This document shows, one piece after another, positions 17,783 to 28,233 of a stretch of DNA of 64,000 nucleotides. The stretch lies in the NCBI GenBank assembly GCA_003478355.1, contig QUFC01000002.1:124001-188000 (forward strand), written 5' to 3'. The first letter of the stretch is position 1. The number at the start of each line of letters is the position of its first letter. This DNA comes from Lachnospiraceae bacterium AM48-27BH. GTDB taxonomy: Bacteria > Bacillota > Clostridia > Lachnospirales > Lachnospiraceae. Position numbers and translations under genes: made by a program. The notes beneath the pieces were generated by a model. The model did no database searches and was not told the origin of the DNA. It saw nothing but the letters and a program-made list of their open reading frames with translations.

Positions 17783-18709
17783 TTACCTTCCTTTCGTCAG
17801 ATTTTCCTGAACTCTCCGGTAAAGCTCTTTGGCCGCGTTGTAACCCATCATCTTCTGACGGTGGTTGATGGAAGCAGTCTCAACAATAACTGCCAGGTTA
17901 CGGCCTGGACGGACCGGGATGCAGTGACAAACAACCTGATTGCCCAAAAGCTCTGTATACTGGTCTTCCAGTCCCAGACGATCGTATTCTTTATCTTTGT
18001 CCCACTCTTCCAGCTTGATGACTAAGTTGATATTCTGGGTGTCTTTTACACTCTCAACACCGAACAGGGTCTTTACATCAATGATTCCGATACCGCGAAG
18101 CTCAATGAAATGCTTGGTAATATCCGGAGCTGTACCAACTAAAGTCTCATCGCTGACCTTACGGATCTCCACAACGTCATCGGTCACCAGACGGTGTCCG
18201 CGCTTGATCAGCTCCAGAGCCGCCTCACTCTTACCAATTCCGCTCTCACCCATGATCAGGACACCTTCACCAAATACATCAACTAATACGCCATGGATGG
18301 TGATGCATGGAGCCAGTTTTACTTTTAACCAACGGATGACCTCTGCCATCAGATCGGAAGTACTCATGTCGGAAACCATACATGGTACATCGTAATGGTT
18401 GCACAGCTCCAGCATATCCTCATCCGGCATCTGGCCGCGGCTGTATACCAGACAAGGGATCTTCTCTGCCAACAGCTTGTCATACATCTCCCGTCTGCGC
18501 TCCGGAGCCATCTGGCGGATATATTCCTGCTCCACATAACCGATGATCTGAACACGGTCCTTATCAAAATGATCAAAAAATCCGGCTAACTGCAATGCCG
18601 GACGGTTCACATCCGGATGTGTCAGAACGATCTTCTCCACATCGATCTCCGGTGTTACATTTTTCATTTTCATTTTATCGATCAATTCCTGAATCGTTAC
18701 CCCGTACAT
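17783..18709 (-). CDS. hprK: HPr kinase/phosphorylase
   Basis: This bifunctional enzyme phosphorylates and dephosphorylates Ser46 of HPr and Crh according to ATP, fructose-1,6-bisphosphate and phosphate, and so sets carbon catabolite repression. The 308-residue protein shows the N-terminal domain (MYGVTIQELIDKMKM), the P-loop GESGIGKSEAAL near residue 155 after the conserved THG-like segment (ITIHGVLVDVFG), and RGHRLVTDDVVEI. AAGGAGA precedes ATG 18709. Its target Crh is encoded at the end of the same gene run. Confidence 0.96.
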   Translation of the reverse strand: MYGVTIQELIDKMKMKNVTPEIDVEKIVLTHPDVNRPALQLAGFFDHFDKDRVQIIGYVEQEYIRQMAPERRREMYDKLLAEKIPCLVYSRGQMPDEDMLELCNHYDVPCMVSDMSTSDLMAEVIRWLKVKLAPCITIHGVLVDVFGEGVLIMGESGIGKSEAALELIKRGHRLVTDDVVEIRKVSDETLVGTAPDITKHFIELRGIGIIDVKTLFGVESVKDTQNINLVIKLEEWDKDKEYDRLGLEDQYTELLGNQVVCHCIPVRPGRNLAVIVETASINHRQKMMGYNAAKELYRRVQENLTKGR

Positions 18710-18780
18710 ATGTTTGTCTCCTTATTGAATTCCGTGACGGTCATTTTCTTTTTTGAAAAACCGTCCGCATTTTTATTACA

Positions 18781-18809
18781 ATTTTACCACAGTTTCCTTC
18801 TCTTGTCAC
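18781..18809 (-). promoter_or_regulatory. Probable promoter for hprK-murB-rapZ-whiA-crh
   Basis: On the minus strand GTGACA (18804-18809) and TAAAAT (18781-18786) are 17 bases apart, in the gap between uvrC and hprK, about 70 nt before the hprK start. Confidence 0.5.
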
Positions 18810-18819
18810 TTAGAATCCT

Positions 18820-20679
18820 TTAATGGAAAAACTGATACACACTCTCTGCGGATTTCCGGTTCATGCCAGGCACTTCCATCAATGCTTCCAGAGTTGCCTC
18901 TTTGACCGCTTCTAAGGACTGGAACTGACGCATCAGCGCTTTTCTTCTGGCCGGTCCGATATCCGGAATATCGTCCAGAATGGACTTTACCTGACCTTTT
19001 GCCCGCAGGCTCCGGTGGTACTCGATGGCAAAACGATGGGCCTCGTCCTGGATCCTGGTGATCAGACGGAAGCCTTCGGAATGTCTGTCAATCGGCACTT
19101 CCACATTATTATAATATAACCCTCTGGTCCGGTGATTATCATCCTTTACCATGCCGCAGACCGGAATTTCCAGGCCCAGTTCCCCCAAAACCTCCAGAGC
19201 AATGTTTACCTGTCCACGACCGCCATCCATCATCAGGAGATCCGGAAAACGGGTAAAGCTGCCAAAGGACGTATCCATTCCTTTTTCCTCCAGAGTCCTT
19301 GCCTCCTCCAGTCCATGACTGAACCGCCTGGTCAGTACCTCCCGCATGGAAGCATAATCATTTGGTCCTTTCACTGTCTGGATCTTGAATTTACGGTAAT
19401 CACTGCGTTTTGGCTTTCCATCTTCGTACACGATCATGGAACCAACCGACTCCATACCGCTGGTATTGGAAATATCGTAAGCCTCTACCCGGCGTACCCG
19501 TTCTAAACCGATCAGCGCACCGATCTGGTTCATGGCGCCAATGGTACGAAGCTCCTCCCGTTTGATCTTTTCTTTATCCTGTGACAGCACCAGTCTGGCA
19601 TTTTTCTCAGCCAGCTCCACCAGGCGCTCTTTCTCACCTTTCTGCGGCACCACAAGCTTTACCTTCTGGCCTCTCTTTAATTCCAGCCAGGAGGCGATGG
19701 TCTCTGCGTCATCCAACTCTGTCTGCACCCACAACTCCCGTGGCACAAACGGCGTTCCAGAATAAAACTGCTTCACAAAGCTGGTAAGAATCTCTTTCTG
19801 CCCCTCATCCGCTCCTACGGTTACGTGGAAATGATCTCTTCCGATCAATTTGCCTTCCCTGACGAAGAATACCTGCACCACAGCATCGGTTTCGTCTTTA
19901 GCCATCGCGATAATATCACGGTCTTCCATACTGCTGCTGGTGATTTTCTGCTTCTGGGCTACTTTTTTTACATTTTCCAGCAGATCCCGGTATTCAATGG
20001 CCTTTTCAAAATCCATGGCATCGGAAGCATCCATCATCTTCTTCTCTAACATCTTTAAAACACTGTCATAATGGCCATTTAAGAATTCCAAAGCCTGGTT
20101 TACAGACTCCTCGTACTGCTCTTTGGAAATGTATCCCTGACACGGGGCGTCGCACTGCTTGATATGGTAGTTTAAGCAGGGACGGTCCTTTCCAATATCT
20201 TTCGGCAGATTTCGGCTGCAGGTGCGGATCTTATATAATTTATGGATCAGATCAATCGTATCTTTCACTGCTCCCGCACTGGTGTAAGGGCCAAAATATT
20301 TATTTTTGTCCTTTTTCATGGTACGGGCAAATAAAACCCTTGGAAAGTCTTCCGTAACTGTCACCTTGATGTAGGGATAGGCCTTATCATCCTTTAGCAT
20401 GGTGTTATAGCGTGGCTGGTGCTCCTTGATCAGGTTACACTCCAGCACCAGGGCTTCCAACTCCGAGTCTGTGACAATGTATTCAAACCAGGCGATTTTA
20501 GACACCATTTTCTGGATCTTGGCAGTTTTATTGCGGCTGCTCTGGAAATACTGATGTACCCGGTTGGTCAGGCTGATGGCCTTTCCCACATAGATGATCT
20601 GGTCTGTAGCGTCATGCATGATATAGACACCTGGCTGTGCCGGAAGCTTCTTTAATTCCTCTTCAATATTAAATGTCAT
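18820..20679 (-). CDS. uvrC: Excinuclease ABC subunit C
   Basis: UvrC makes both incisions in nucleotide excision repair after UvrA/UvrB mark damage. The 619-residue protein has all domains: N-terminal GIY-YIG nuclease ([13 protein letters not shown] ... IIYVGKA), the UvrB-binding UVR segment ([19 protein letters not shown]), the RNase H-like C-terminal nuclease ([20 protein letters not shown]), and a double helix-hairpin-helix ([30 protein letters not shown]). The ATG follows the DUF1653 gene by 3 bp. Confidence 0.96.
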   Translation of the reverse strand: MTFNIEEELKKLPAQPGVYIMHDATDQIIYVGKAISLTNRVHQYFQSSRNKTAKIQKMVSKIAWFEYIVTDSELEALVLECNLIKEHQPRYNTMLKDDKAYPYIKVTVTEDFPRVLFARTMKKDKNKYFGPYTSAGAVKDTIDLIHKLYKIRTCSRNLPKDIGKDRPCLNYHIKQCDAPCQGYISKEQYEESVNQALEFLNGHYDSVLKMLEKKMMDASDAMDFEKAIEYRDLLENVKKVAQKQKITSSSMEDRDIIAMAKDETDAVVQVFFVREGKLIGRDHFHVTVGADEGQKEILTSFVKQFYSGTPFVPRELWVQTELDDAETIASWLELKRGQKVKLVVPQKGEKERLVELAEKNARLVLSQDKEKIKREELRTIGAMNQIGALIGLERVRRVEAYDISNTSGMESVGSMIVYEDGKPKRSDYRKFKIQTVKGPNDYASMREVLTRRFSHGLEEARTLEEKGMDTSFGSFTRFPDLLMMDGGRGQVNIALEVLGELGLEIPVCGMVKDDNHRTRGLYYNNVEVPIDRHSEGFRLITRIQDEAHRFAIEYHRSLRAKGQVKSILDDIPDIGPARRKALMRQFQSLEAVKEATLEALMEVPGMNRKSAESVYQFFH

Positions 20680-20682
20680 AGC

Positions 20683-21222
20683 TTACCGTAATCGTCCTCC
20701 GTCAAAACGTTTCTGCATCTCCAGATACTGGCGGATGGCATGGATCTGCTCTTCCACACTGCCGCCACGCTGTGGCAGGTCTAAAGCCACATAGAGGATA
20801 TCCAGTTCTCTCTGACCGATCTTTCCGGTCATAGCCATGAGCAGTTCCAGCTGCCGGTCAATGCTGTCTGCCTCGACAAACGGAAGAAGCAGAGGACTTA
20901 ATTCCTGCTCCGATCCTGGTTCATCCACAGAAGCTGCTGTCGGATCGTGATCCGTTTTTCCAGCCGGTTCTCCAGCCGAACTTTCAGCCATCTCCACCCG
21001 CTCAAACCGGTATTTCTGCTTCACATCCGGGTATTTTTCATGATCCACTTCGCTGACAAACATGGAAAGTGGTCTTGCGTACACACCAAAATCACCATAA
21101 AGAGCCTGGTAGATCACCAGCTTCTCTCCGGTCTCCGAATGAGTCGCGACCGTGATGATCTGGTACCATTTATTTTTAAAATGTTTGTAAAATTCACCTG
21201 GTTTCGGAATTCTCTCCATCAT
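20683..21222 (-). CDS. DUF1653 domain protein
   Basis: The start is ATG 21222 (MMERIPKPGEFYKHFKNKWY) because GGGAGG lies 6 nt upstream. Residues 6-60 match DUF1653 (FYKHFKNKWYQIITVATHSE, LVIYQALYGDFGVYARPL), a small domain of unknown function. The remaining 115 residues are acidic, with an unmatched helical C-terminal part (QRELDILYVALDLPQRGG). It overlaps the end of the upstream lipoprotein gene by 29 bp and is followed closely by uvrC. The function is unknown. Confidence 0.85.
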   Translation of the reverse strand: MMERIPKPGEFYKHFKNKWYQIITVATHSETGEKLVIYQALYGDFGVYARPLSMFVSEVDHEKYPDVKQKYRFERVEMAESSAGEPAGKTDHDPTAASVDEPGSEQELSPLLLPFVEADSIDRQLELLMAMTGKIGQRELDILYVALDLPQRGGSVEEQIHAIRQYLEMQKRFDGGRLR

Positions 21223-22437
21223 GTAATGCCTCCCAATGATAGTTGCAGGCAGCGCTCCACAAGAGCCATTCCTCATATCCAGCGTCATAGACTGCCTGGA
21301 TCTGGGCGCGGATCTCATCGTTGCCATATTTAATATAATTTTTCAGATAGGATGCAGTAAAATCCTGAAGCCATGGGCGTACTGACGCCTGGTCCTGTCC
21401 CTCTGTTTCATAGCCGGACAGATCTTCTCTGGATAACTGCAGTGCCGCTAAAATAGTGTCATAAGGCTGTGTATCCGGGTGTTCGATACCAAAATTGCCA
21501 TCGCCATAGTGGGACGGATAGATCATCGGACAGATATAATCCAGCTGGTTTGCCATATCCCCGTAGGACTGTCCCACCGTGTCGGAATCGATACCGCCTC
21601 CCATGACCGCGCCAAACACATCAGCAGCCACAAATGCGCCTTCATCTTTTAGTTTTTCACTGGCGTACTGGACAAACTCCGTGATCACAGTCTTTTTATC
21701 CCGTCCTCTTACATCTGCTTCGTCATAAACTACGTCACCAATTCCTTTTTCCGTAGAAAACCGGATATAATCAAACTGGATCTCATCAAAGCCCACCTGA
21801 TGTGCCTGGATTCCCACATCCACCAGATAATCCCACATTTCCTGCTTGTAGGGATTGACCCATGCCATACCCTTCTTATCCCGGTAGAGACTGCCATCTG
21901 CCAGCTTTAAGGCCAGCTCCGGCTTTTTCTCTGCCAGATACGGGTCACGGAAGGATACCACCCTTGCGATGGTGTAGATGTTGTGCTCTTTTAAGGTATC
22001 CATCAGGCCCTGAATATCCGGGATAAAGGCTTCCACCGCCCCGGTCTCCTCCACCAGCGGCTGATCCATCTGGAAAGTGATCCGGCCGTTATCGTCCTTC
22101 ACGTCGATGACCACAGCATTGATCTCCGTTTCATCAATCTTCTGGATCATTTCCTGCATTTTTTCTTCATTTCCCGCCACATGGCAGATAAATAAATTCC
22201 TTTTACTTTCACAGGCCGTCTCTCTGGCGGCTCTGGTTCTTCGGCTGTGGTGACCTCTACCGGTTCCGGAGCCGCAGCGCCTTCGGTCTCCTGCTCTGTC
22301 TCCAAAGCCCCGCTCCCTGTACTTTCCTCCTGCACCACCACAGGAGGCGGAGTTTCCGTTGTTTCAACAGGATCGTACCGCTTACAGCCACTTAAAAGAA
22401 TGGCTGCTGCCAGGAATATTCCCCAGATTTTTCTCAT
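21194..22437 (-). pseudogene. Glycoside-hydrolase-like lipoprotein (DUF4015), one-base frameshift
   Basis: The N terminus ([20 protein letters not shown]) is a lipoprotein signal with lipobox LLSGC, followed by a Pro/Glu/Thr-rich linker. The first frame ends soon after VKVKGIYLSA. The remainder, in another frame from about 22180 (AGNEEKMQEMIQKIDETEIN), is a TIM-barrel DUF4015 domain (VVIDVKDDNGRITF, GFDEIQFDYIRFS, ICPMIYPSHYGDGNFG). The expected junction GIYLSAYVAGNEE is restored by adding one T near 22178. Length corrected is 414 residues. DUF4015 resembles GH13-like hydrolases; a cell-surface role in polysaccharide processing is a guess. Confidence 0.82.
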
Positions 22438-22607
22438 TTTATTTTCATCCTTTACTTCTCTTGTTTTTGGATCATGTCCTCATGGGCATTGAAACCTTCT
22501 GCTTTTCAGTATATACTAAATCATGGACAAGTACCAGACTCATTTTTTGTTCGCGTGTTTGCACCGTGCGAACCATCATTCATATCTGCCCAGCGAAAGG
22601 AGTTTTT

Positions 22608-23449
22608 ATGCTTAGAATCGGCTGTCACTTATCTTCCTCGAAAGGTTATCTGGCCATGGCAAAGACCGCAGTCTCCATTGACGCCAATACCTTCCAGTTT
22701 TTTACCAGAAATCCAAGGGGCTCCAGGGCCAAGTCTTTAGATCCGAAAGATATTGAAGCATTTCTGACTTTCGCGAAAGAACATGATATTTCGCAAATTA
22801 TGGCCCATGCGCCGTATACGCTGAATGCCTGTTCTGCCGACCCGTCTGTCCGGGAATTTGCAAGACTGACCATGGCAGACGATTTAAACCGTCTGGAGGC
22901 CACACCCGGCTGCTGCTACAATTTTCATCCGGGAAGCCATGTGGGACAGGGCACCGAAACCGGTGTGGAACAGATTGCTGAACTGTTAAATGAAATCTTA
23001 AAACCAGAACAGCACACCACCGTCCTTTTAGAGACCATGTCCGGAAAGGGCAGTGAGGTGGGCCGGAATTTTGAAGAACTGCGTCAGATTCTGGACCGGG
23101 TGGAGTTATCCGATCATATGGGTGTCTGCTTAGATACCTGTCACGTCTGGGACGGCGGTTATGATATTGTAAATCACCTCGATGATGTTCTGGCGGAATT
23201 TGACCGGGTCATCGGTCTGGACCGTCTGAAAGCCATCCATTTAAATGACAGTCTGAACCCTTTCGGTGCCCACAAGGATCGTCACGCCCGTATCGGCGAA
23301 GGCAGATCGGTAAAGCTGCCCTGATCCGTGTGGTATGCCACCCGCTTTTAAAACATCTGCCATTTTACCTAGAAACGCCAAATGAGCTGGATGGCTATGC
23401 AGCCGAGATCCAGCTCATGAGACAGGCATCTGTGGCTATGGGTGAATGA
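22608..23449 (+). pseudogene. nfo: Deoxyribonuclease IV (endonuclease IV), one-base frameshift near the 3' end
   Basis: Nfo cuts DNA at abasic sites with a three-zinc centre in a TIM barrel. From ATG 22608 (AAAGGAG upstream) the protein runs [20 protein letters not shown] with the family blocks [45 protein letters not shown] and [20 protein letters not shown]. Near 23304 the frame breaks: [13 protein letters not shown] is read where relatives have GEGQIGKAAL. One missing C explains it, and the other frame continues [15 protein letters not shown] to TGA 23449, giving 280 residues. The end overlaps the yedF stop by 14 bp, convergently. Confidence 0.88.
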
Positions 23450-24080
23450 CCTTATCCGCCTTTGCCATGGATTCCACAATATCATACATGTTGGTGACAC
23501 TTCCAACCTTTAATTTGTCCGTCAGTCCATAGAAATTTAAGCAGGTACCGCAGGAAAGGATCTCCACTCCCTGCTCTTCCATGGTTTTCAGATCTTCCAG
23601 AGAATCGCTTCCTTCTGTAGTCCAGGTAACCCCTCCATTATAGAAAAGGATCTTCTCTGGAAGTTTTTCTAACTGGCTCAGGGCATAGAGAAAGCCCTTC
23701 ATCAGTGTGTGTCCCAGTTCATCATTGCCATTGCCCATGGCAGCAGAGCTGATCGCAACCACTGTCCTGTCTTCTGGGAAACAGCAGTTTGAGACGGTCT
23801 GGGCTGCGCCAGGATCATTTTCACTGATCTGCTCCTCCATAGTCTCCAGACTCTGGCTGTTCCGGGTCAATACCACCTGGTATTTCTTTTCTTCCAGTTT
23901 TTTCCACTGGAAGCTGCAGTTCTGGCTGTTGGCTAACTTGGCCAGATTCTTTACTGCGATTTCATTATCTACCAAAATCTCCGCACAGGAAACCTGTGGC
24001 TGCTCGTCCAATGCTTTCTTCATCATCACAACCGGGATTGGACACTGCTTCCCCATCGCGTCAATCATAATTTTCTCCAT
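23436..24080 (-). CDS. yedF: Sulfurtransferase-like selenium metabolism protein YedF
   Basis: The N-terminal 70 residues form a TusA/SirA domain with the CPxP motif (GKQCPIPVVMMKKAL). The C-terminal part is a DsrE-like domain (AISSAAMGNGNDELGHTLMK, EILSCGTCLNFYGL) with a Cys pair. YedF proteins occur with selenium-use genes in anaerobes, but no selD or selA is in this window, so a selenium role rests on family knowledge alone. It follows metH by 3 bp, which could mean a link to sulfur or methyl metabolism. Confidence 0.88.
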   Translation of the reverse strand: MEKIMIDAMGKQCPIPVVMMKKALDEQPQVSCAEILVDNEIAVKNLAKLANSQNCSFQWKKLEEKKYQVVLTRNSQSLETMEEQISENDPGAAQTVSNCCFPEDRTVVAISSAAMGNGNDELGHTLMKGFLYALSQLEKLPEKILFYNGGVTWTTEGSDSLEDLKTMEEQGVEILSCGTCLNFYGLTDKLKVGSVTNMYDIVESMAKADKVIHP

Positions 24081-24083
24081 TCT

Positions 24084-26513
24084 TCAGCCTCCTATCACTT
24101 CTTCTGCATAATTCACCGATGCCATGGCATCTTTACAGTACCGGTCAGCGCCAATCGTTCTGGCATAATCCTCAGTCAGAACTGCGCCGCCTACCATAAC
24201 CTTCACCCATGGAGCGGATTTACGCAATTGGGCAATGGTCTCCTCCATGCTTGGCACAGTAGTGGTCATCAATGCACTTAAACCAACTAATGGAACATGT
24301 TTTTCAATAGCCGTTTCCACAATCTTCTCCGGCGGAACATCTTTTCCCAGATCTATGATCTCAAAACTGTAGTTTTCCAAAAGCACCTTCACGATATTTT
24401 TGCCAATATCATGGATATCACCTTTCACTGTGGCTAAAATGATGGTGCCTTTCTTCTCCTGGGTCTGACCGCTCTTCTGCATCTGGTCTTTGATCACTTC
24501 AAATGCTGCTTTCGCCGCCTCTGCGCTCATGAGAAGCTGAGGCAGGAATACCGTTCCCTTCTCAAAGCCTTTCCCCACCTGATCCAGGGCCGGGATCATC
24601 TCTTCATTGATAATGGTCAAAGAATCCCCGGTCTCTAACAGTTCTTTTACTGCCTCAATGGCCCGTTCTTTTAACCCACGGACAATACTCTCTGCCAGTC
24701 CTTGTTCCGTTTTTCCTCCACTGGATGTTCCTGCGTTTTTGGCCGCAGCCGCACCGGTCAACGGAGAAGCAATACCGGTTCCCTGGACAGCACCGCCGTA
24801 AGCCGCGATATAGTCGCCGCACTGCGGATCTAAATCAGACAGTGCACGGAAGCTATAATAAGAACGCATCATGGCATCAGAATTCGGGTTGATGATGGCT
24901 GCACTTAAGCCATTCTGCATGGCCATGGTGAAAAATGCCGCATTGATGATCTCACGCTGCGGCAGTCCAAAAGAAATATTGGACACACCTAAAATGGTCT
25001 TGCCGTGAAGTTCATCCCGCACTCTTCTTAACGTCTCTAGCGTAGTCAGCGCTCCCTGGCTGTCGGAGCTGACCGTCAAGCACAGGGCATCAATGATGAT
25101 ATCCTTTGGTTTGATGCCATATTCTGCCGCTGTGGCATATAATTTCTTCGCAATGGCGATTCGTCCTTCAGCCGTCTCTGGGATTCCACCCTCATCCAGC
25201 GCCAGGGCAACTACCACACCGCCGTATTTCTTCACCAGCGGAAATACTGCTTTCATGGTCTCCTGCTTGCCATTGACAGAATTGATCAGTGGTTTGCCGT
25301 TATAAATCCGCAGCGCCCGCTCCATAGCCTCAATATCGGAGGTATCGATCTGGAGCGGCAGATCAATAATGCTCTGAAGCTCCTGCACCACCTCTTCCAT
25401 CATGGAGGGCTCGTCGATCTCCGGAAGGCCAACATTGACATCCAATACATGGGCACCATGATCCTGCTGTGCCACACCTTCTCTTAAAATATACTCTAAA
25501 TTATGGTCTCTTAAGGCCTGTTTAAACTTGCTTTTACCTGTCGGGTTAATCCGTTCACCGATAATGACCGGGCTCTTATCGATCACAACTGCCTGGGAAT
25601 AGGAAGAAATCACCGTACGGTTTTTCTCTTCCGGAAGCGCCTGTACCTTGTCCTTGCACAATTCTACTGTCTTTTTGATATGCTCCGGTGTGGTTCCGCA
25701 GCACCCGCCTACCACATTGGCACCCATATCAGCGATCTGTGCCATATATCTGGCAAATTCGTCAGCATCTATATCATAAACGGTCTTTCCGCCCTCGCTT
25801 CTTGGCAGTCCGGCATTTGGGTTCACAATAACAGGAACCGATACTACTTTTAAAATATCCTTTAAAATATCCATCATCTGGACCGGACCAAGGCCACAGT
25901 TGATGCCCAAAGCATCAACGCCCAGTCCCTCTAATAACGCTACGGTTGACTCTACATTTCCACCTGTCAGCAGTTTTCCCTTGCTGTCAAAGATCATAGT
26001 GGCAAAGACCGGAAGATCACAGCTTTCTTTCGCTGCCAGAACTGCCGCTTTCGCCTCATAGCCATCGCTCATGGTCTCGATCAGCACTAGATCTGCTCCG
26101 GCTTCTACGCCGTAGCTTACGACCTCTTTATAAAGATCACAGGCATCGGTAAATGCCAGATCACCTAACGGTTTTAATAATTTGCCTGTCGGACCCAGAT
26201 CCAGGGCCACATAGCCATGACCAGCCTCTTTGATGGCTGCTTTTGCATTCTCCACTGCAGCTGTGACCAGGTTTTTTAAAGAAAATTCTCCTTCACTGCC
26301 AAATTTCAGTCCGTTCGCACCGAAGGTGTTCGTAGTCACTATGTCACAGCCTGCCTTCAGGTATTCCAAATGTACCTCTTTTAAAATCTCCGGATGCAGC
26401 ACATTCCATGTCTCCGGCAGTTCACCCGGTTTTAAGCCTCTGGCCTGCAAAAGACTTCCCATACCGCCATCACAGAACACCTTTCTTTTTCTGATCTCTT
26501 CTAAAATGCCCAT
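24084..26513 (-). CDS. metH: Cobalamin-dependent methionine synthase, lacking the activation domain
   Basis: It moves the methyl group of methyl-tetrahydrofolate through cobalamin to homocysteine. The start is ATG 26513 (MGILEEIRKRKVFCDGGMG), with GAAGGGGA upstream. Over 809 residues the order is a homocysteine-binding barrel with zinc Cys in GINCG and GGCCGTT, a pterin-binding barrel (VIIGERINPTGKSKFKQAL), a cap domain and a Rossmann domain with the B12 His motif DIHDIGKNIV. It ends there. The usual C-terminal AdoMet-binding reactivation domain is encoded by the adjacent upstream gene, 2 bp away. Confidence 0.96.
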   Translation of the reverse strand: MGILEEIRKRKVFCDGGMGSLLQARGLKPGELPETWNVLHPEILKEVHLEYLKAGCDIVTTNTFGANGLKFGSEGEFSLKNLVTAAVENAKAAIKEAGHGYVALDLGPTGKLLKPLGDLAFTDACDLYKEVVSYGVEAGADLVLIETMSDGYEAKAAVLAAKESCDLPVFATMIFDSKGKLLTGGNVESTVALLEGLGVDALGINCGLGPVQMMDILKDILKVVSVPVIVNPNAGLPRSEGGKTVYDIDADEFARYMAQIADMGANVVGGCCGTTPEHIKKTVELCKDKVQALPEEKNRTVISSYSQAVVIDKSPVIIGERINPTGKSKFKQALRDHNLEYILREGVAQQDHGAHVLDVNVGLPEIDEPSMMEEVVQELQSIIDLPLQIDTSDIEAMERALRIYNGKPLINSVNGKQETMKAVFPLVKKYGGVVVALALDEGGIPETAEGRIAIAKKLYATAAEYGIKPKDIIIDALCLTVSSDSQGALTTLETLRRVRDELHGKTILGVSNISFGLPQREIINAAFFTMAMQNGLSAAIINPNSDAMMRSYYSFRALSDLDPQCGDYIAAYGGAVQGTGIASPLTGAAAAKNAGTSSGGKTEQGLAESIVRGLKERAIEAVKELLETGDSLTIINEEMIPALDQVGKGFEKGTVFLPQLLMSAEAAKAAFEVIKDQMQKSGQTQEKKGTIILATVKGDIHDIGKNIVKVLLENYSFEIIDLGKDVPPEKIVETAIEKHVPLVGLSALMTTTVPSMEETIAQLRKSAPWVKVMVGGAVLTEDYARTIGADRYCKDAMASVNYAEEVIGG

Positions 26514-26515
26514 GC

Positions 26516-27154
26516 TTATCCCCTTCTGTAAGTACAATCTGTTTTTCCACAGGCTTCACATCCCTTAACTGTACAGGTTCTGGAAAACGGACTGACGCCG
26601 ATCACCGCTGTCACCGACTTGGACGGAGCCATCAGGTAACTGTCTGTCAATGTGATTCCGATCCGCTTTCCTGCCTCCAGACAGCCTAATAGCTGCGGCT
26701 GACAGGACAATGGAAAATCCCCATATCCAGGGCTGAAACGAGGTCTCAAATATAATCCCCGGCTCTCATAGTCCCGCCGGATCTGCTCGTTGACCTCATC
26801 ACAGTAATCCTCCAGCATAGCTGCTGCCGCTGCCTGAAGGATCACGGCTTTGCTCATCTGGATCTTCGTGTAACGCTGGATCAGATGATCCACTCCGGCT
26901 CCTAAGGTTGCCGCAAAAACCAGAAGTTTCTCACAATCTTTTAAATTTTTTCGTAAATTCGCACTCTGGGTTTCAAAAACAGGAGTCACAATACCAGTAT
27001 CCCCGGTAAATTCCAGAGGATACTCCCGGTAAAAGAATCTGGGGGTGGCAGCCTGTTCCAGTTCCTTCCAACAGATCACAGCCAGATTCTTCGCTGCTTC
27101 ATCCGGTTCCTGTCCATGATAGCCCAGATAGCGGAAGGTTTCTCTTAGATTCAT
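26516..27154 (-). CDS. Methionine synthase activation-domain protein, separate polypeptide
   Basis: The 212-residue protein matches the AdoMet-dependent activation domain of MetH: LVFAATLGAGVDHLIQRYT, RPRFSPGYGDFPLSCQPQLL (AdoMet-binding RxxxGY type) and SYLMAPSKSVTAVIG. The C terminus adds a Cys-rich tail (CTVKGCEACGKTDCTY) found in the free-standing form. It remethylates cobalamin after accidental oxidation, working with MetH encoded next to it. It lies between metF and metH in one operon. Confidence 0.9.
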   Translation of the reverse strand: MNLRETFRYLGYHGQEPDEAAKNLAVICWKELEQAATPRFFYREYPLEFTGDTGIVTPVFETQSANLRKNLKDCEKLLVFAATLGAGVDHLIQRYTKIQMSKAVILQAAAAAMLEDYCDEVNEQIRRDYESRGLYLRPRFSPGYGDFPLSCQPQLLGCLEAGKRIGITLTDSYLMAPSKSVTAVIGVSPFSRTCTVKGCEACGKTDCTYRRG

Positions 27155-27164
27155 ATGTTAATAG

Positions 27165-28022
27165 TTACAAAATTTCAGATAAGTTTGCCTGGATCTGTGC
27201 TGCCACATCCGGTTTATTCATGGAATACACATGGATCGCATTGACACCATTGGCGATCAGGTCGATGATCTGATCAGTAGCGTATGCGATACCTGCCTGT
27301 TTCATAGCAGCCGGGTTATCACCGAAACGGTCAACCAGCGCTTTAAAACGGGCCGGAATATAACAACCGGACATCTGGATACTTCTTGCCACCTGTGCGG
27401 CGTTAGTGATCGGCATGATACCAGCCACTACCGGAACCTTGATATCTTTCTCGCGGATGCGGTATAAGAAATTGTATAAGGTATTGTTATCGAAAAACAT
27501 CTGGGTAGTGATGAAATCACAGCCGGCTTCTACCTTCTCTTTCAGATGCTGAATGTCCTCAGTCTTATTGACAGACTCCACATGCCCCTCTGGATAGCAG
27601 GCTGCACCAATGCAGAAATCACCACTCTCCCTGATCTCGCGGATCAGCTCGGATGCATAGCGGTAGTCATTCTGGATATTCCCATCCTTTGGGATATCCC
27701 CACGCAGCGCCATGATATTCTCAATGTTATATTCTTTTAACTCTTCCACTACCTTATGTACATGCTCTCTGGTGGAGGACACGCAGGTTAAATGAGCCAG
27801 CGTCGGAACACCACATTCTCTTTGGATCTTATCTGCAATGCTGACGGTGTATTTGCTGGTACCGCCGCCGGCGCCGTAGGTAACGCTCATAAAAGATGGG
27901 TGCAGCTTACCGATCTCTAATGCTGCTTTCTCCACAGATTCGTAATTCGCCTCTGTCTTTGGCGGGAACACTTCAAAAGAAAGGGTTGGCTTGCCCTGTC
28001 CGATCATATCTCTGATTTTCAT
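27165..28022 (-). CDS. metF: Methylenetetrahydrofolate reductase
   Basis: It reduces methylene-THF to methyl-THF with FAD, supplying the methyl donor for the MetH encoded downstream. The start is ATG 28022 (MKIRDMIGQGKPTLSFEVFP), 6 nt after GGAGG. The 285-residue TIM barrel has LSFEVFPPKTE with the catalytic Glu, SVTYGAGGGTS, ENIMALRGDIPKD and FITTQMFFDNN. It heads the metF-activation-metH-yedF operon. I looked for a SAM or B12 riboswitch in the 290 nt upstream and saw none. Confidence 0.95.
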   Translation of the reverse strand: MKIRDMIGQGKPTLSFEVFPPKTEANYESVEKAALEIGKLHPSFMSVTYGAGGGTSKYTVSIADKIQRECGVPTLAHLTCVSSTREHVHKVVEELKEYNIENIMALRGDIPKDGNIQNDYRYASELIREIRESGDFCIGAACYPEGHVESVNKTEDIQHLKEKVEAGCDFITTQMFFDNNTLYNFLYRIREKDIKVPVVAGIMPITNAAQVARSIQMSGCYIPARFKALVDRFGDNPAAMKQAGIAYATDQIIDLIANGVNAIHVYSMNKPDVAAQIQANLSEIL

Positions 28023-28173
28023 ATCTTCCTCCTGATGTATCAATCATTCTGGGAAATCGCTTTTACCACTGCAATTCCATTCTGGTTTTTTATTTTCTCA
28101 CAAAATCCGCAAAAAATCTACCACTTTTCAGCTTTATTGCAGAAAAATTTTTTGTTATTTTTTTATCAAACTA

Positions 28174-28233
28174 TTGTCTTTTTTGAAAAATATGGTAAAA
28201 TGGCGGAAACTGCTTTGACCCTGGGAAGTCAAA
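28174..28233 (+). promoter_or_regulatory. Promoter with downstream operator-like palindrome for the PTS-IIC gene
   Basis: TTGTCT (28174-28179) and TAAAAT (28196-28201) are 16 bases apart. Just downstream, 28214-28233 is an inverted repeat TTTGAC-N8-GTCAAA, placed where a repressor would block transcription. The gene starts 80 bp later. The repressor is unknown. Confidence 0.5.

Noticed and set aside
22147..22437. Separate 96-residue lipoprotein gene
   Set aside because: It continues smoothly into the DUF4015 domain after one added base, so it is the N terminus of that gene.
24084..26513. Truncated metH
   Set aside because: The missing activation domain is encoded as a separate adjacent gene, a known arrangement, so it is not a defect.
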